64,000 nt of DNA from Aphidius gifuensis. Taxonomy: Eukaryota; Arthropoda; Insecta; Hymenoptera; Braconidae. The DNA lies in NCBI RefSeq assembly GCF_014905175.1, contig NC_057791.1, forward strand, positions 992,001-1,056,000, given 5' to 3'. The notes under the pieces were generated by a model, which saw only the letters and a list, made by a program, of their open reading frames with translations, did no database searches and had not been told where the DNA came from. The position numbers were made by a program, and so were the translations under genes. This document shows, piece by piece, positions 24,350-36,213 of this stretch (position 1 is the first letter of the stretch; each line of letters starts with the position of its first letter).

Positions 24350-27300
24350 CTTAATTTTTTATAATTATATTTTTAATATCAACAATTGTCAGCCAACTTT
24401 TTTTCTTTTTAAATAATGATTATTTATCTAGCTATTTATGAGCAAATAATATCTATATATATATACACAAAAATTTACAGTAATTTTTTGTTTTTTTTTG
24501 TTACTCTCTTTTAAATGAGGTAGAATAATTTTTAATTATTTAAAACTATATCAACAGAAAGACTAATATTCCAAAGAAAAAAAATAAAAACAAAAAAAAA
24601 AAAAAAAAAAAGATGTAATAGTAATTATTTTCATCTACAGATTTTAGATTGAGAATTTAAAAGAAAAAAAAAATGAGTTTAAAATAAAATTATTATTAAG
24701 TAATTTAATAATTAAATGGATAAAAAAAAAAAAAAAAAAATGATAATATTAATAATAATTTAATGATGATTAATTAATAATGAAAATTTGAAAAAAAAAA
24801 AAAAAAAAAATTATGCAAGGTATGATATAGGGATTGAGTCGCCGTCCGTTGAGTGCGAGGCATTCCCCGTGTTGATCCGTTCGTGAGAAATAATTTAAAA
24901 AAAAAAAAATTTTAAATAAATAAAAACGGCTCAAATGACGTTTAGACAATACAGGATTGACAAAAAGTTAAGGTTTTATTAATAAGTCAATCCTCATTAA
25001 TTAATTTACTTTTATTAAATTATAATTTTACAAATTAATTTATTATTTTTTTTAATGTTTATATATTTTTTATGATTATATAATGATAATAACAAATGGA
25101 ATGTTTTATTCAATAATTGAGCATGGCTCATTGAATATTAACATCAATTTTTTAAAAATAATAAATATATATATTACAAAGTTTTCTTTATAAATAAAAA
25201 AAAAAAATATAATAATAAATAATAACGTTTTAAATAATAATTAATAATTAATGGGAACGTATGATGCCGTTTCTTTATTTTACTGTTAATTGTTGATAAC
25301 TTGTATTTACAACTAAACTCAAAGGGTTTATATAGCAAAAATGAAGAAAAAAAAGAAAAAAAAAAATAGTTTATTAATTTATTATTTATATAATTTTTTT
25401 ATTTATTTATATTTTATGTGTGCAAGTAATAAATTAGTAAAAAAAAAAATTAATATCAATGATGAAAATTATAATATTGTTTTGAGGATAAAAATAAATA
25501 AATTATTTCATGTTAAAAATTAATTAAAAAAAAAAAACACAAAAAGATGAAAAAAAAAAAGTAAATAAATTTAAAATAGTGGCCTAGCCATTTTATATAT
25601 AAACTATTGAATCATTTAGCAAAATTTTTGCAATAATTTATTGTCAATGAGTATTTAAAAAATCATAATTATAAAAAAATATTAAATAATTATTTGAATG
25701 AATAATAAAAATGGTTATATTGTTCATAAACCCGAATGATTGTATTTATAATGTTAAAAATGGGATATAGTTGTTCTTCATGTATAAGAAAAAAAACTAA
25801 TACTAATTATTTCTTTTTAAATTTTAATTGAAATATATTTATTCCATTACAAGACCATTTTTTACTGTGTCTTCCACGAAACGGCCTTTCTTAATGTGGA
25901 TTTATGAAGATACGTATTGGAGGATAATGAAGTTAATAATTAAAAAAATGAATAATAATAATTAAAATGCATTTGTGAATGTTGAAATTTAAATATACAT
26001 ATCGACTTTAAAAAATTAATTTACCAATACAGTCGACAAATTTTAAAAATAAAAATATCAAAATGTATATCTTGAAGAATGTATTGTATGTTTTAATTAA
26101 AAAAAAAATTTACATCCAAAAATATATATCCCATAAGCGAAAAAAAAAATGTAGACGATAAAAAAAAATATACAAATTAATAATACATTTTAATAAACCA
26201 CACACAAAAATTATATTAATAAAATAATAAAAAAGTTTTTCGTTTGGAATAATTCCATACGTTTTTTTTTTTTTTGGAGAAAATTAATTAATTAATTACA
26301 AATAATAATAATAATAATACATTGTCTTTTTATTGTTATTATTATTATTATTATCATCTTCCATTTTATGGATTAAATTGTCTTCAAGACAAAGAAACAT
26401 AAAAAAAAAATGAATAAAATTCTTTGTAAAATTTAAAAAAGCGCGCGCGAGTTATTCAGTTTATGTGTATCTTAGAATAATTATTATCGTCGAAATAAAA
26501 ATTGAAATAATATTTCTAATGCTTTAGGTATATTTATAAAAATATATCTAATAATTTATTAATAATAGTGAGTGTATAAAATTATTTGTTTTATATTTTT
26601 TTTTTTTATTTGTGGGAGAAACTTGGAGGACAATAATCACTAAACAGCAATTTTTTTGTCATAATATTTTAAAAGTTTGAATTAAAATATTGAATAATAA
26701 ATATTACATTAATTATATGCAAATAATTTTTGTTTTTTTATTTTATTGTTATTTTACGAATAAAAAAAGAGCAAAGATTACAAAAATAAATTAATTATAC
26801 AGCATTAAAGCTCGTAATTAAATCGAGGCATTTTTTTTTGGTAAAAAAAAAATTAAATGCTGGGCCAAAGATAGAAAAATTAATGTAAAAATAATTTATA
26901 AATTGGCTGTTGTTAATTTAATTATCAAAAAAATAAATAAATTGGCTTAAAAAAATTATTTAAAAAAAATGTAAAATGCATTTAAAAAAAAAACAACTGC
27001 ACATTGCTGAATATAAAAAAAAAAAAAAAAGTGGCAATCAAATTTGATGGAGAATAAAAAATTAAATATTCAAAAAGAATAATATTATAATTACATAGAG
27101 AAAAAAATGTCATGGCACAAAGAAATAATTCATCCCAGTCAAAACCTAATTAAATCATAAGAAAATTAATTTAAAAAAAAAAAAAAAAAATTAGTATGAA
27201 ATGCAGAGAAAAAGTAAATACTTGTACATTATTATTATGATTATTATTATAATTAATTAATACTATTTACTATTACAAAAAAATGAAAAAATAAAAAAAT

Positions 27301-27866
27301 ATGTATGTATACTTGCGAAATTTCACATTGTACTCGCATTGATGAATTTAAAGAAAAAAACATAAAAAAAAAAAATCTAACGCTGTTTTATTATTTCGCT
27401 TGATTCCCTCTTTAGAAATAAAATTTATCTTTGAATTAATCTGTAGTTACGTAACCAGTCTGGAATGATGTTGATCGAAAAATAAAAAAAAAATTAAAAG
27501 AGTGCTAAATTCATCAGCCTTGATAATTTCTTGTAATAAATAATATTGATAGTAAAATAAATGATATATTTATTTTTTAAATAATCAAATAATATTTTAT
27601 CATAATAAAATTAAAAATATATATATAAATAAGTCTGGTTTATCTTGCAGAGTGATAAAGTGATTAAAAAAATATCATTAAAAAAAGCCAGTGTTGTGTT
27701 ATTTTAACCTCAGTTTAATACTAAATTCTGGTGGCTCTTGACACGTTCACACACAAAAACACAGTAAGTTTAAATAAATAAATAATTGATAAATAATAAA
27801 AATAATAACATTTAAATAAATATATTATTTTAATTTTATATTATTGTTGTTGAAATTAAGAATAAA
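24350..27866. other. 3' flank of alpha-2/delta and upstream region of DHDH
   Basis: Very AT-rich with many homopolymers. One odd GC-richer patch sits at 24826-24890 (separate entry). 26440-26452 has a CG-repeat (GCGCGCGCG). Near the right end, 27650-27763 looks like a 5' UTR exon: CCTCAGTTTAAT (initiator-like, ~27708) and a donor GTAAGT at 27764. The matching acceptor is TTAAG at 27860, just before the DHDH start. No gene is visible in between. Confidence 0.4.
24826..24994. other. Isolated GC-richer patch with a nearby inverted repeat
   Basis: 24836-24890 (GATTGAGTCGCCGTCCGTTG and on) is about half G+C, with several CpGs, inside DNA that is otherwise almost all A/T. Shortly after, AGGATTGAC (24953-24961) and GTCAATCCT (24986-24994) form a 9-base inverted repeat. 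I cannot assign it: it could be 3' UTR structure, a small RNA gene, or a transposon remnant. Confidence 0.35.
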
Positions 27867-29139
27867 ATGGCAACTCGTTGGGGAATAGCAAGTGCTGGAA
27901 AAATATCTCATGATTTTACAAATGCCTTGGCAACACTTCCACCAAGTGAACATGAAGTTGTTGCTGTTGCTGCAAGAAGTCTATCAAGAGCTCAAGAATT
28001 TTCAAAAATTCATAAAATTAAAAAATCATATGGTAGTTATGAGGAGCTTGCTAAAGATTCAGATATTGGTAATTAAATAATTTAATTAATTAATAAATTT
28101 ATTATTAAACAGAATAATTAAATTAATTTTACAAATTTATTTTCTAGATATTGTCTATGTTGGAATGTTAAATCCTCAACATCTTGAAGTTTCAAAATTA
28201 ATGTTGAACAATGGAAAGAATGTTTTATGTGAAAAACCATTGACAATGAATGCCAAAGAAACAAGGTACCAATTATTTATTTATAAATTTTTTGATTTTT
28301 AATTTTTTTTGATTATTTAAAATTACAGAGAACTACTTGCAATTGCTAAAGAAAAAAATTTATTTCTCATGGAAGCAATATGGAGTCGTCATTTTCCACT
28401 TTATGATGTTATTAAAAAAGAAATTAAATCTGGATCTATTGGAGATGTTGTTCAGGTCATTGCAAGTTTTGGATTTAGAATGCCAAATGTTGAACGATTA
28501 AAGTAAATAAAAAATATTACATTTAAATTGATAAATAAGCCATAATAATTTATAAATTTTATTTTTAATATAGTGTCAAAGCTCAAGGAGGTGGTACAAT
28601 TCTTGATCTTGGTGTTTATACAATCCAATTTGCGTCGTTAATATTTGATGGTGAAAAACCATTGTCAATAAAAGCCGATGGTTTTTTAAATGATGATGGA
28701 GTTGATATATCAATGTCAGCAATATTAAAATACAGCAATAATCGTACAGCAGTACTATCAACACATTCATTAGCAAATTTGCCAAATGAAGGTGTAATTA
28801 TTGGCACAAATGGTACAATTAAAATACCAAATTTTTGGTGTCCAACAACAGCTGAATTGCCATCTGGAAAAATTGAATTTCCACTTCCAAAAGCACCACT
28901 TGATTTTAATTTTATTAATTCAGCTGGATTACGTTATGAAGCTATGGAAGCACGTCAATGTATCAAATCAGGTAATTAATAAAACAAATAATTTATATAA
29001 TAATTTTACTGATTTTTAATTTATTTAAATAGGCTTTAAAGAAAGTGACAAAATAACACACAAAGAATCACTTTTAATTGCTGAAATTGAAGATGAAATT
29101 CGTCGACAAATTGGTGTCGTTTATCCTCAAGATAATTAG
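27867..29139 (+). CDS. DHDH: Trans-1,2-dihydrobenzene-1,2-diol dehydrogenase (Gfo/Idh/MocA family)
   Basis: An NADP-dependent cytosolic oxidoreductase that oxidises aromatic dihydrodiols and D-xylose in vertebrates; the insect substrate is not established. Five exons: 27867-28068, 28148-28265, 28329-28502, 28574-28971, 29033-29139; 332 aa against about 334 in mammals. The N-terminal Rossmann fold opens with RWGIASAGKISHDF. VYVGMLNPQH and CEKPLTMN (the EKP motif, near residue 97) follow, then MEAIWSRHFP and GGGTILDLGVYTIQFASL in the C-terminal alpha/beta domain. A likely 5' UTR exon ends at 27763. It is a single compact gene with introns of about 60-80 bases. Confidence 0.95.
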
Positions 29140-30020
29140 TAATTTATACATCATAAAATTATTCAATATAATCATATTTTTAATGTCAATAAACTTGTGT
29201 CTTATTTTTTTTAATTCAAGGATAAATTAGACACAAAAGAATAGTCTAAAAAAAAGTTAACAATTAAAAGAAAAATAAATTATGTATACATTACTCTCAC
29301 GTTCTCAATATTCAATCAAATAAAAAATTAAATAATGAAAAATAATTTGCCTAAATTTATCAAACAATTAATAATTTTTAAATAATATTTTTGAAGTTGA
29401 TTTGTCATTACAAATGAATCAATAAAATAAACAAATTGACAAGTTTTTATTGTTTTATTTTTAATGGAAAATTATTATTTTATTTGTTTTTTTTTTTTTC
29501 AATAAAGATTATAATAATCACGTGTACCTTGTATGTTAATTGAGCTTTGATAACATTTTATGTTATCAAACTTGAATATTTCGTAGACGGAAATAGTTTT
29601 TTTATTTTTATTTTTTTAGCAGTATTGTATTAAGTATTTACCTGAAGAATTATATACCTGTCTATCGGATAATGAGATACTTTGTATCCCTAAAGAATCA
29701 TTAAAAGTAAATAGCAAGTAAAAAAAATTAAAGTGGGAGATATCTTTGAATGACGGTTGGCTATATCAGTTGAATATACATTTCAACAACCTCAGTATAG
29801 CGGTAATTTCTCAACTCTAAACTAACTCAATTACATTTGATAAATTTATTTATTTTTTTTATACATTTACCAAATTTAATAACGGAAGTTTATATAAGCA
29901 AAAAACTTGATAAATAAAAGTCTAATAATGCGAGTAACAAGTGGATTGCACAGTGAAGTTAAAAAATAAAATAAAACATATTTTTATTATTATTTAATAT
30001 AAAAATATAATAAAATAAAT
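29140..30020 (+). promoter_or_regulatory. Intergenic DNA with TATA-type promoter for the first SLC22 transporter
   Basis: After DHDH there are AATAAA signals (for example near 29190). TTTGATAACA (29546-29555) and TGTTATCAAA (29561-29570) make a perfect 10-base inverted repeat with a 5-base loop. At 29889-29898 lies TTTATATAAG, a good TATA box 130 bases before the ATG at 30021, with no splice site needed between them. 29640-29810 is slightly less AT-rich and may hold upstream control sites. Confidence 0.45.
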
Positions 30021-33000
30021 ATGTCGAGTAACGAGAGATCTAATTATAATATAAACATAAATAATCAAATAACAAATAATTTAACAAATCAACAACAAAC
30101 AAATAATTTATCAAAAATAAAAAATAAAACAAGAAAAGATGTTGATTTTGATGATTTATTACCTTATATTGGTGAATTTAATCGTTATCAAAAAATATTA
30201 TTTCTTTTGATGATACCATTTGCATTTTTTGTTGCTTGGGTTTATTTTAGTCAAATATTTATTACACTTATACCAGAAGAGCATTGGTGTAAAGTACCAG
30301 CATTAGAAAATTTAACTGTTGAACAAAGGTAAATAAATTATTAATATTTTTATCTAATTATTTTGAAATATATATATATTTATAATGGTCCTAGAAGCAT
30401 CCATGTCAATGTCAACAGAAATCAATTAGATTCCAAATTCGAGGTTAATATTATATCAAGGATAACAATTATTGGTTTTATTTTTTTTTTTTAATCTTGT
30501 AATTATTTATCAATGTTTTATTGAATTAGACAGTATACATCTCGATCATGACTTGTTGGAAAAAAAAAAAATAATGAAAAATTAAATAAATGATGGAAGT
30601 AATGATGTTATTGAATATTATTTCATCAATCATACTGGAAATTCCACTTGATCGAGGTCAAGCATGGAAAGGATTTTTTATTTTTAATTGCACTAGTACA
30701 ATCTCTATGTTTAGAATTATTGAGACCTTTCGCGTCTTTAATTTTCCATCTATTGGGAATTTTTTTTATTTTTTAATTGAAATTGTATTTCGAAATGAAA
30801 TTATTATTATTAATCGAAATATCTTTTAATTAATATTTAAATGTTTCTATCGAATCGAAATATTTATTTCAAATCGAAATGTTTTATTTTATTTCGAATC
30901 GAAATATTTATTTTATTTCGAATCGAAATATTTATTTTATTTCGAATCGAAAAATTTATTTTATTTCGAATCGAAATATTTATTTTATTTCGAATCGAAA
31001 AATTTATTTTATTTCGAATCGAAAAACCTATTTTATTTCGAATCGAAATATTCATTTTGAATAAAAAAAAAAATATTTTACATAAAAATTCATTATCACT
31101 CATATGCTATTTACAATTCAATGAATATTTTGCATTTTTTTTACCACAAAAATATCAATTTTAATTTGTCATAAAAAAATAATAAACAAATACCTTTTAT
31201 TAAATTATTTAAAATATTTTTTTTAGTATAATTATACAAGTACGTAAATATTAAATATCAAAATAATAGTTTTAATTATTTTAATGGTATATATATTTAT
31301 CGTTGTAATTTACACGTAATGATGGAAATGTTTATGTATATATGGAAAGTTTTTATTGAATGACCTTCATGTATGGGAAATGTGTTAACAAAATTGCGCT
31401 TAAAAAATTATTGCATTATCGTCTCATCGATTATTACAAATTTATTTTTATATATTTTTCTTTCAACTTGAATTTTATATTCATTGACATTTACTTGTTT
31501 AGATTTTAAATATATTTTTTTGCGTAATATGCTGATATTTTTTAAACTAAATTACAAAAAATTATTTATTTATTTTTCAATTCAATTAATCAACACCTAC
31601 TCAAAACTTTGCAATATAATTTTTTTTTTTCAAATAAATGATAATAAATATATATTTAAATATTTTAAAATGTTTTTTAAATACAAAAAAATTATATTAG
31701 TTAATGCAAAACCTTCACATTAGCAATGGGAGCGTGAAGAAAAAAAAAATAAAATAAATAATAGTTTCAACACAACAATATTGCATGAGTAATTAAATTT
31801 AAAATTTAGCATAATGTGATATAAAATAACGACAATTTAATTTATACAAACTACATAACGATAAATTGATAATAAAAAAATTTTAAAATATAAATTACAG
31901 AGTTGCATTGTCAATACCAGTAACAGATGATAAAATAACTGGTAACCGTCCAAATTACGCAAAATGTTTAATGTATGACATTGATTATTCAGAATTATTA
32001 AAAAATAATACAGCACCAATTGCTGATCCATCATGGCCAACTAAAAAATGTCAATTTGGCTGGGAGTATAATTTTACTGATATACCATATCAGACAGTTG
32101 CAACAGAGGTAATCAAAATAAAAAAAATAAATCTACAATTATTTATAAAAATATGTAATTCAACTTGTCATCAATTTGAAAATTATTTATTTCCTTTGTA
32201 GAATAATTGGGTATGTGAAGATTCAGCACTACCAACAATAGCACAAAGTATTTTTTTCATTGGTGCAATATTTGGTGGTTTAATATTTGGCTGGATTGCT
32301 GATCGTCATGGAAGAATACCAGCACTTGTTGGATGTAATATTGTTGGATGTATTGCTGGTATTTCAACAGCATTTACAAATAATTTTTGGCAATTTATTA
32401 TTTGTCGTTTTTTTGTTGGTTTTGCATTTGATAATTGTTTTACAATGATGTATATACTCGGTAAGATTATTTAATTATTTAAAAAAAATATAATAGAATG
32501 TAATTATTTTTTTATTTATATATTTAAAACGTGACTTTAAAGTAAATATAACAATACTGATAATTACAAAATACTCGTGACAATTAGCCTTGAATTTATT
32601 TATTTTTTTTTTATTTTTTATTAAATTATTTCCACTTGGATTTTATAAATTATTAATGCAGGTGTTTGTCCTGATAACAAGTATATATAAAATCTCAGTT
32701 ATTAATCATTATAATTAATCCATTAATTCATTTAACATGAAAATAAATAGATCAATGTTGTCGAGGTCATTGACTTGAAACTATTTTAATTTAAAAATAA
32801 AATAAAATTATAATTTACTTGTGTTAATTATAAAAAGTCATTAAACTTTTGAATAAATTTATTAAAAAAATTTTTAAATAATTAAAAAATTTATCCTTGT
32901 TTGTCATCGAATCCTTCAAATTATGAGTCATTCGGTCATTAACTTTTAATTATATAATAAAACAATGAAAAAATAAAAATATAATTACAATCTTAAGTAT

Positions 33001-34581
33001 TTTTTTTTTTTTTTTTCAATTGAATAATTTATATAATAATAATGATAATTTTTTTTTTTTAATTTTTAATTGTTATTTTGAATTTTATATTAATTTAGTA
33101 CTTGAATATGTTGGACCAAAGTGGCGAACATTTGTTGCAAATATGTCAATTGCAATTTTCTTTACATTTGCTGCATGTGTATTACCTTGGATTGCTTATT
33201 TCCTTGCTGATTGGAGATATACAGTTATTGCAACATCATTACCATTGGCATTGGCATTATTAACACCATTATTCGTACCTGAAAGTGCCAGGTGGCTTGT
33301 TAGTATGGGTAAAATTGATAAAGCTATTGAAATATTACATAAATTTGAAAGAATAAATGGCACAAAAGTACCTGATAATATAATGCAAGATTTTAAAGTA
33401 AGAAAAATTATTATTAATTACATAATTACAACAAATAATATATTCATTTTTAATTAATTTTATAATTATCATTTAGGATACATGTGAAGAGGCAATTAAA
33501 AATGAAAAAGAAAATTCAACATACTCAGTAATAAGTCTATTTAAAAGTCCTCGTTTACGTAAAATAACAATATTATTGATTCTCATTTGGTAAAAAAAAA
33601 ATAAAACAACAATAATTTAAAAAAAAAAAATCATAATTAATCAATTTATTTGTTATTTTAATTTGTATTTTATTTTTTATTAATAATTTCAGGATGGCAA
33701 TATCATTGGTATTTGATGGACACGTTAGAAATGTTGATAATCTTGGTTTAAATGTATTTATAACATTTACAGTTGCTGCAGCAACTGAATTACCAGCTGA
33801 TACATTTTTAACAATGGTACTTGATAGATGGGGAAGAAGATGGCTTGCTTGTGGATCAATGGTTATATCTGGTGTATTTAGTATTTGGGCATGTGCTGTA
33901 TCAGATAGTATGTATTATTTAAAATAAAAAAATAAAATAAAATAATTTATTAATATCAATTTATATTTATTTAGATATTTATTCAGCAAGTTTAGCAATA
34001 ATGGGAAGATTTTGTGTTAATATATCTTATAATATTGGTCTTCAATATGCTGCTGAGCTATTACCAACAGTTGTACGTGCTCAAGGTGTTGCATTAATTC
34101 ATACAATGGGATATGTTGCAAGTATTGCAGCACCATTTGTTGTATATCTTGGTGGAATACAGCCAATACTTCCACTTTTATTACTTGGTATATTTGGAAT
34201 ACTTGGAGGTGGTTTATCATTATTTTTACCAGAAACATTGGACAAGGTATTACCACAAACACTTCAAGATGGTGAAGATTTTGGCAAAGATCAGGGCTTA
34301 TGGGATATGCCATGTTTCATGAAGTAAAATTTTATTTTTATATTAATAATATTACAGTTATTTTTATTGCGAAAATTAATTTGTATATTTTTTATTTTAG
34401 AAAAATTGATGATGAAGAGAAACCTGAGATTATTAGATCATACAGGTCAGACAGTATTCAAAGATCTTTGCGTGGATCATTACGTGGTGAAACAATGAGA
34501 AGCAGTATGATCATTCGTAATAGTATTAGATCTCGTGTTAATGGAAGTGGCAATACACCTGTTGAGGTTGTTAGACTGTGA
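30021..34581 (+). CDS. SLC22-family organic cation / carcinine transporter-like protein, copy 1
   Basis: A 12-TM major facilitator, closest by eye to the insect carcinine (beta-alanyl-histamine) transporter group; the substrate is inferred. Eight exons: 30021-30328, 31901-32108, 32202-32460, 33099-33397, 33477-33589, 33693-33907, 33975-34323, 34401-34581; 643 aa. It has a long polar N/Q-rich N-terminus, then FDDLLPYIGEFNRYQK and TM1, a large extracellular loop with several cysteines, GWIADRHGRIP (MFS motif A), PESARWL, DRWGRRW, and LPETLDKVLPQ near the end. A C-terminal S/R-rich tail (exon 8) is absent from the other two copies. Intron 1 (1572 bases) holds a 24-bp tandem repeat. Confidence 0.9.
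30839..31066. repeat. 24-bp minisatellite in intron 1 of transporter copy 1
   Basis: About eight head-to-tail copies of a 24-base unit (TTTCGAATCGAAATATTTAT plus TTTA) with a near-palindromic core TTTCGAATCGAAA. Copies differ mainly by A/T changes next to the core. Because 24 is a multiple of three, it makes spurious repetitive reading frames on both strands; these are not genes. A single core-like copy (AATTCGAATCGAAATTTC) occurs far away at about 62937. Confidence 0.9.
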
Positions 34582-36213
34582 TTAAATAGATGAAAAAAAT
34601 TAATTATTTATCATTGCAAAAATAACATCAGTCTTATGAATTTATTAAATATTTTTTTGGGATATTTTAAATGCAAAATTTTGATAGATCATATAGCAGT
34701 TGTTTTATAAATATTAAATTTTTAATAATCACTTTTAAATAATTTACAAAACACATGTTTCAATGTCAAATTAAAATTTTAATTAATTTCTATAACTGTT
34801 GATGATATTTTAGAGATTTTATATTTTATAAAAATAAAGTTTTTAATTTTTAATTTTAAGACAATAAAGTGATGATATTAATTTGAAAAAAAATTGAAAA
34901 AAATATATATTCTTGATTGATCGATAATTAAATTTAAAAAATGAAATTAAAATAAACAAATTAAAAGTCGCAGATATTTTTTAAATTAGTTAAATAATTT
35001 ACAGTAAGATTATAAGATTAAATACTAAAATAGATAATTTTTATGACATACTTTTAATTATCATAAATTTTAATTTCATTTGATCTCTTTTTTTTCAATT
35101 ACGTCATAAAGTAATCCAAAAAGTCGATAATGCAAATTTTTTTTAAATCATATTTTTAGCTATTATATCCACATAAACTGCATTGTATTTTTTTATGTAA
35201 CAAGATAAATGATGATATACACAAACTAATACTTTTGCATATAAATATAAATAGATTCTCATATTCTTGCTGTCGTTATATATTTTACACAATCTCCCCA
35301 CTTTGTTTGAATCCGTTTTGCTGACCCGCAATTTTTTACAAGTAACGCAGTCGTCTTTGAAACTGTTCACAACATACTCCAATGCAATCTCAATAATTCA
35401 AAACCAAATAATCAAGTGATACTTCCAATAAATATAAATAATAATAATTTTATTATTAAAATTTTTTTAAAAAAATCATCATTTATTTCATTATTTAAAA
35501 ATTATTTAAAAATTTCAATTGAAAAGTGAATTTTCTTAATTATTTAAATAACTATTGTTTATATTTTTAAAATAATATTTTTTCTTTTATTTTTATTTAT
35601 TCATGTGACAATTTTACAGACATAGAGTCTTGCTATCATTGCAGCATACTTGTTAGATAACGATAAATTCATTTGTGCCTTTTAAAAAAAAAACTTCATT
35701 ATGATAATAAAAAAAAACACATAAAGTAAGTCAAAAATATTATTTTAAATAATAAAAAATATCTTATTTCAGGAATATACGTCACTATATATTTTATTGA
35801 TTAAAATAATAATAATAATAATGCATAATAATAATAGTTGACAAATTTTTATTGCAGTTGAAATTGCATACAAAAAAAAAAAAAGGAAAAAAAAAAAACT
35901 AGATCAATTTTAATAATAAAAAAACAAAAATAAAATAAAATTGTATATAAAATAATATAAATTATTATTTTCAGAGTTAAAAAAAATATTTAATGGAATA
36001 ATACATTGCACAATATAAAACGATAATAATTAAAATACATATGACATTCGATTGACTCCATCAATCACATAAATTAATAAAAAAGAAAGAGAGAAATATA
36101 TATAAAAAAAATTTAAAAAACAATAAACTAACAAACAAGTTAATTTAAAAATATAAATATAAACTTATTGGGTCACTGATAAAGCCAAAATTTATATTTA
36201 AAAAAATTAAATC
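34582..36213. other. Intergenic DNA between transporter copies 1 and 2, with a duplicated block
   Basis: Mostly AT-rich. 35605-35802 is clearly related to 46018-46178 (see the repeat entries and finding). 35270-35390 is less AT-rich and gives a minus-strand frame (about 35143-35394) whose residues look more protein-like than chance; no domain is recognised. Nothing else is supported. Confidence 0.4.
35605..35802 (+). repeat. Block upstream of transporter copy 2, duplicated at 46018-46178
   Basis: Begins GTGACAATTTTACAGACATA and runs to TATTTTATTGATTA. It shares long identical runs with 46018-46178, for example ACTTCATTATGATAATAAAA, TAATAAAAAATAT and CATTTGTGCC, in the same order and orientation, with a few indels. 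It lies about 410 bases before the ATG of copy 2, so it may include its promoter. Confidence 0.8.

Noticed and set aside
30841..31164. Repetitive 107-codon plus frame and its minus-strand partner
   Set aside because: Pure consequence of the 24-bp minisatellite, whose length is a multiple of three.
32640..32700. TATA plus TCAGTT pair inside a transporter intron as an alternative promoter
   Set aside because: Spacing between the two motifs is only ~8 bases, too short for a TATA/initiator pair.
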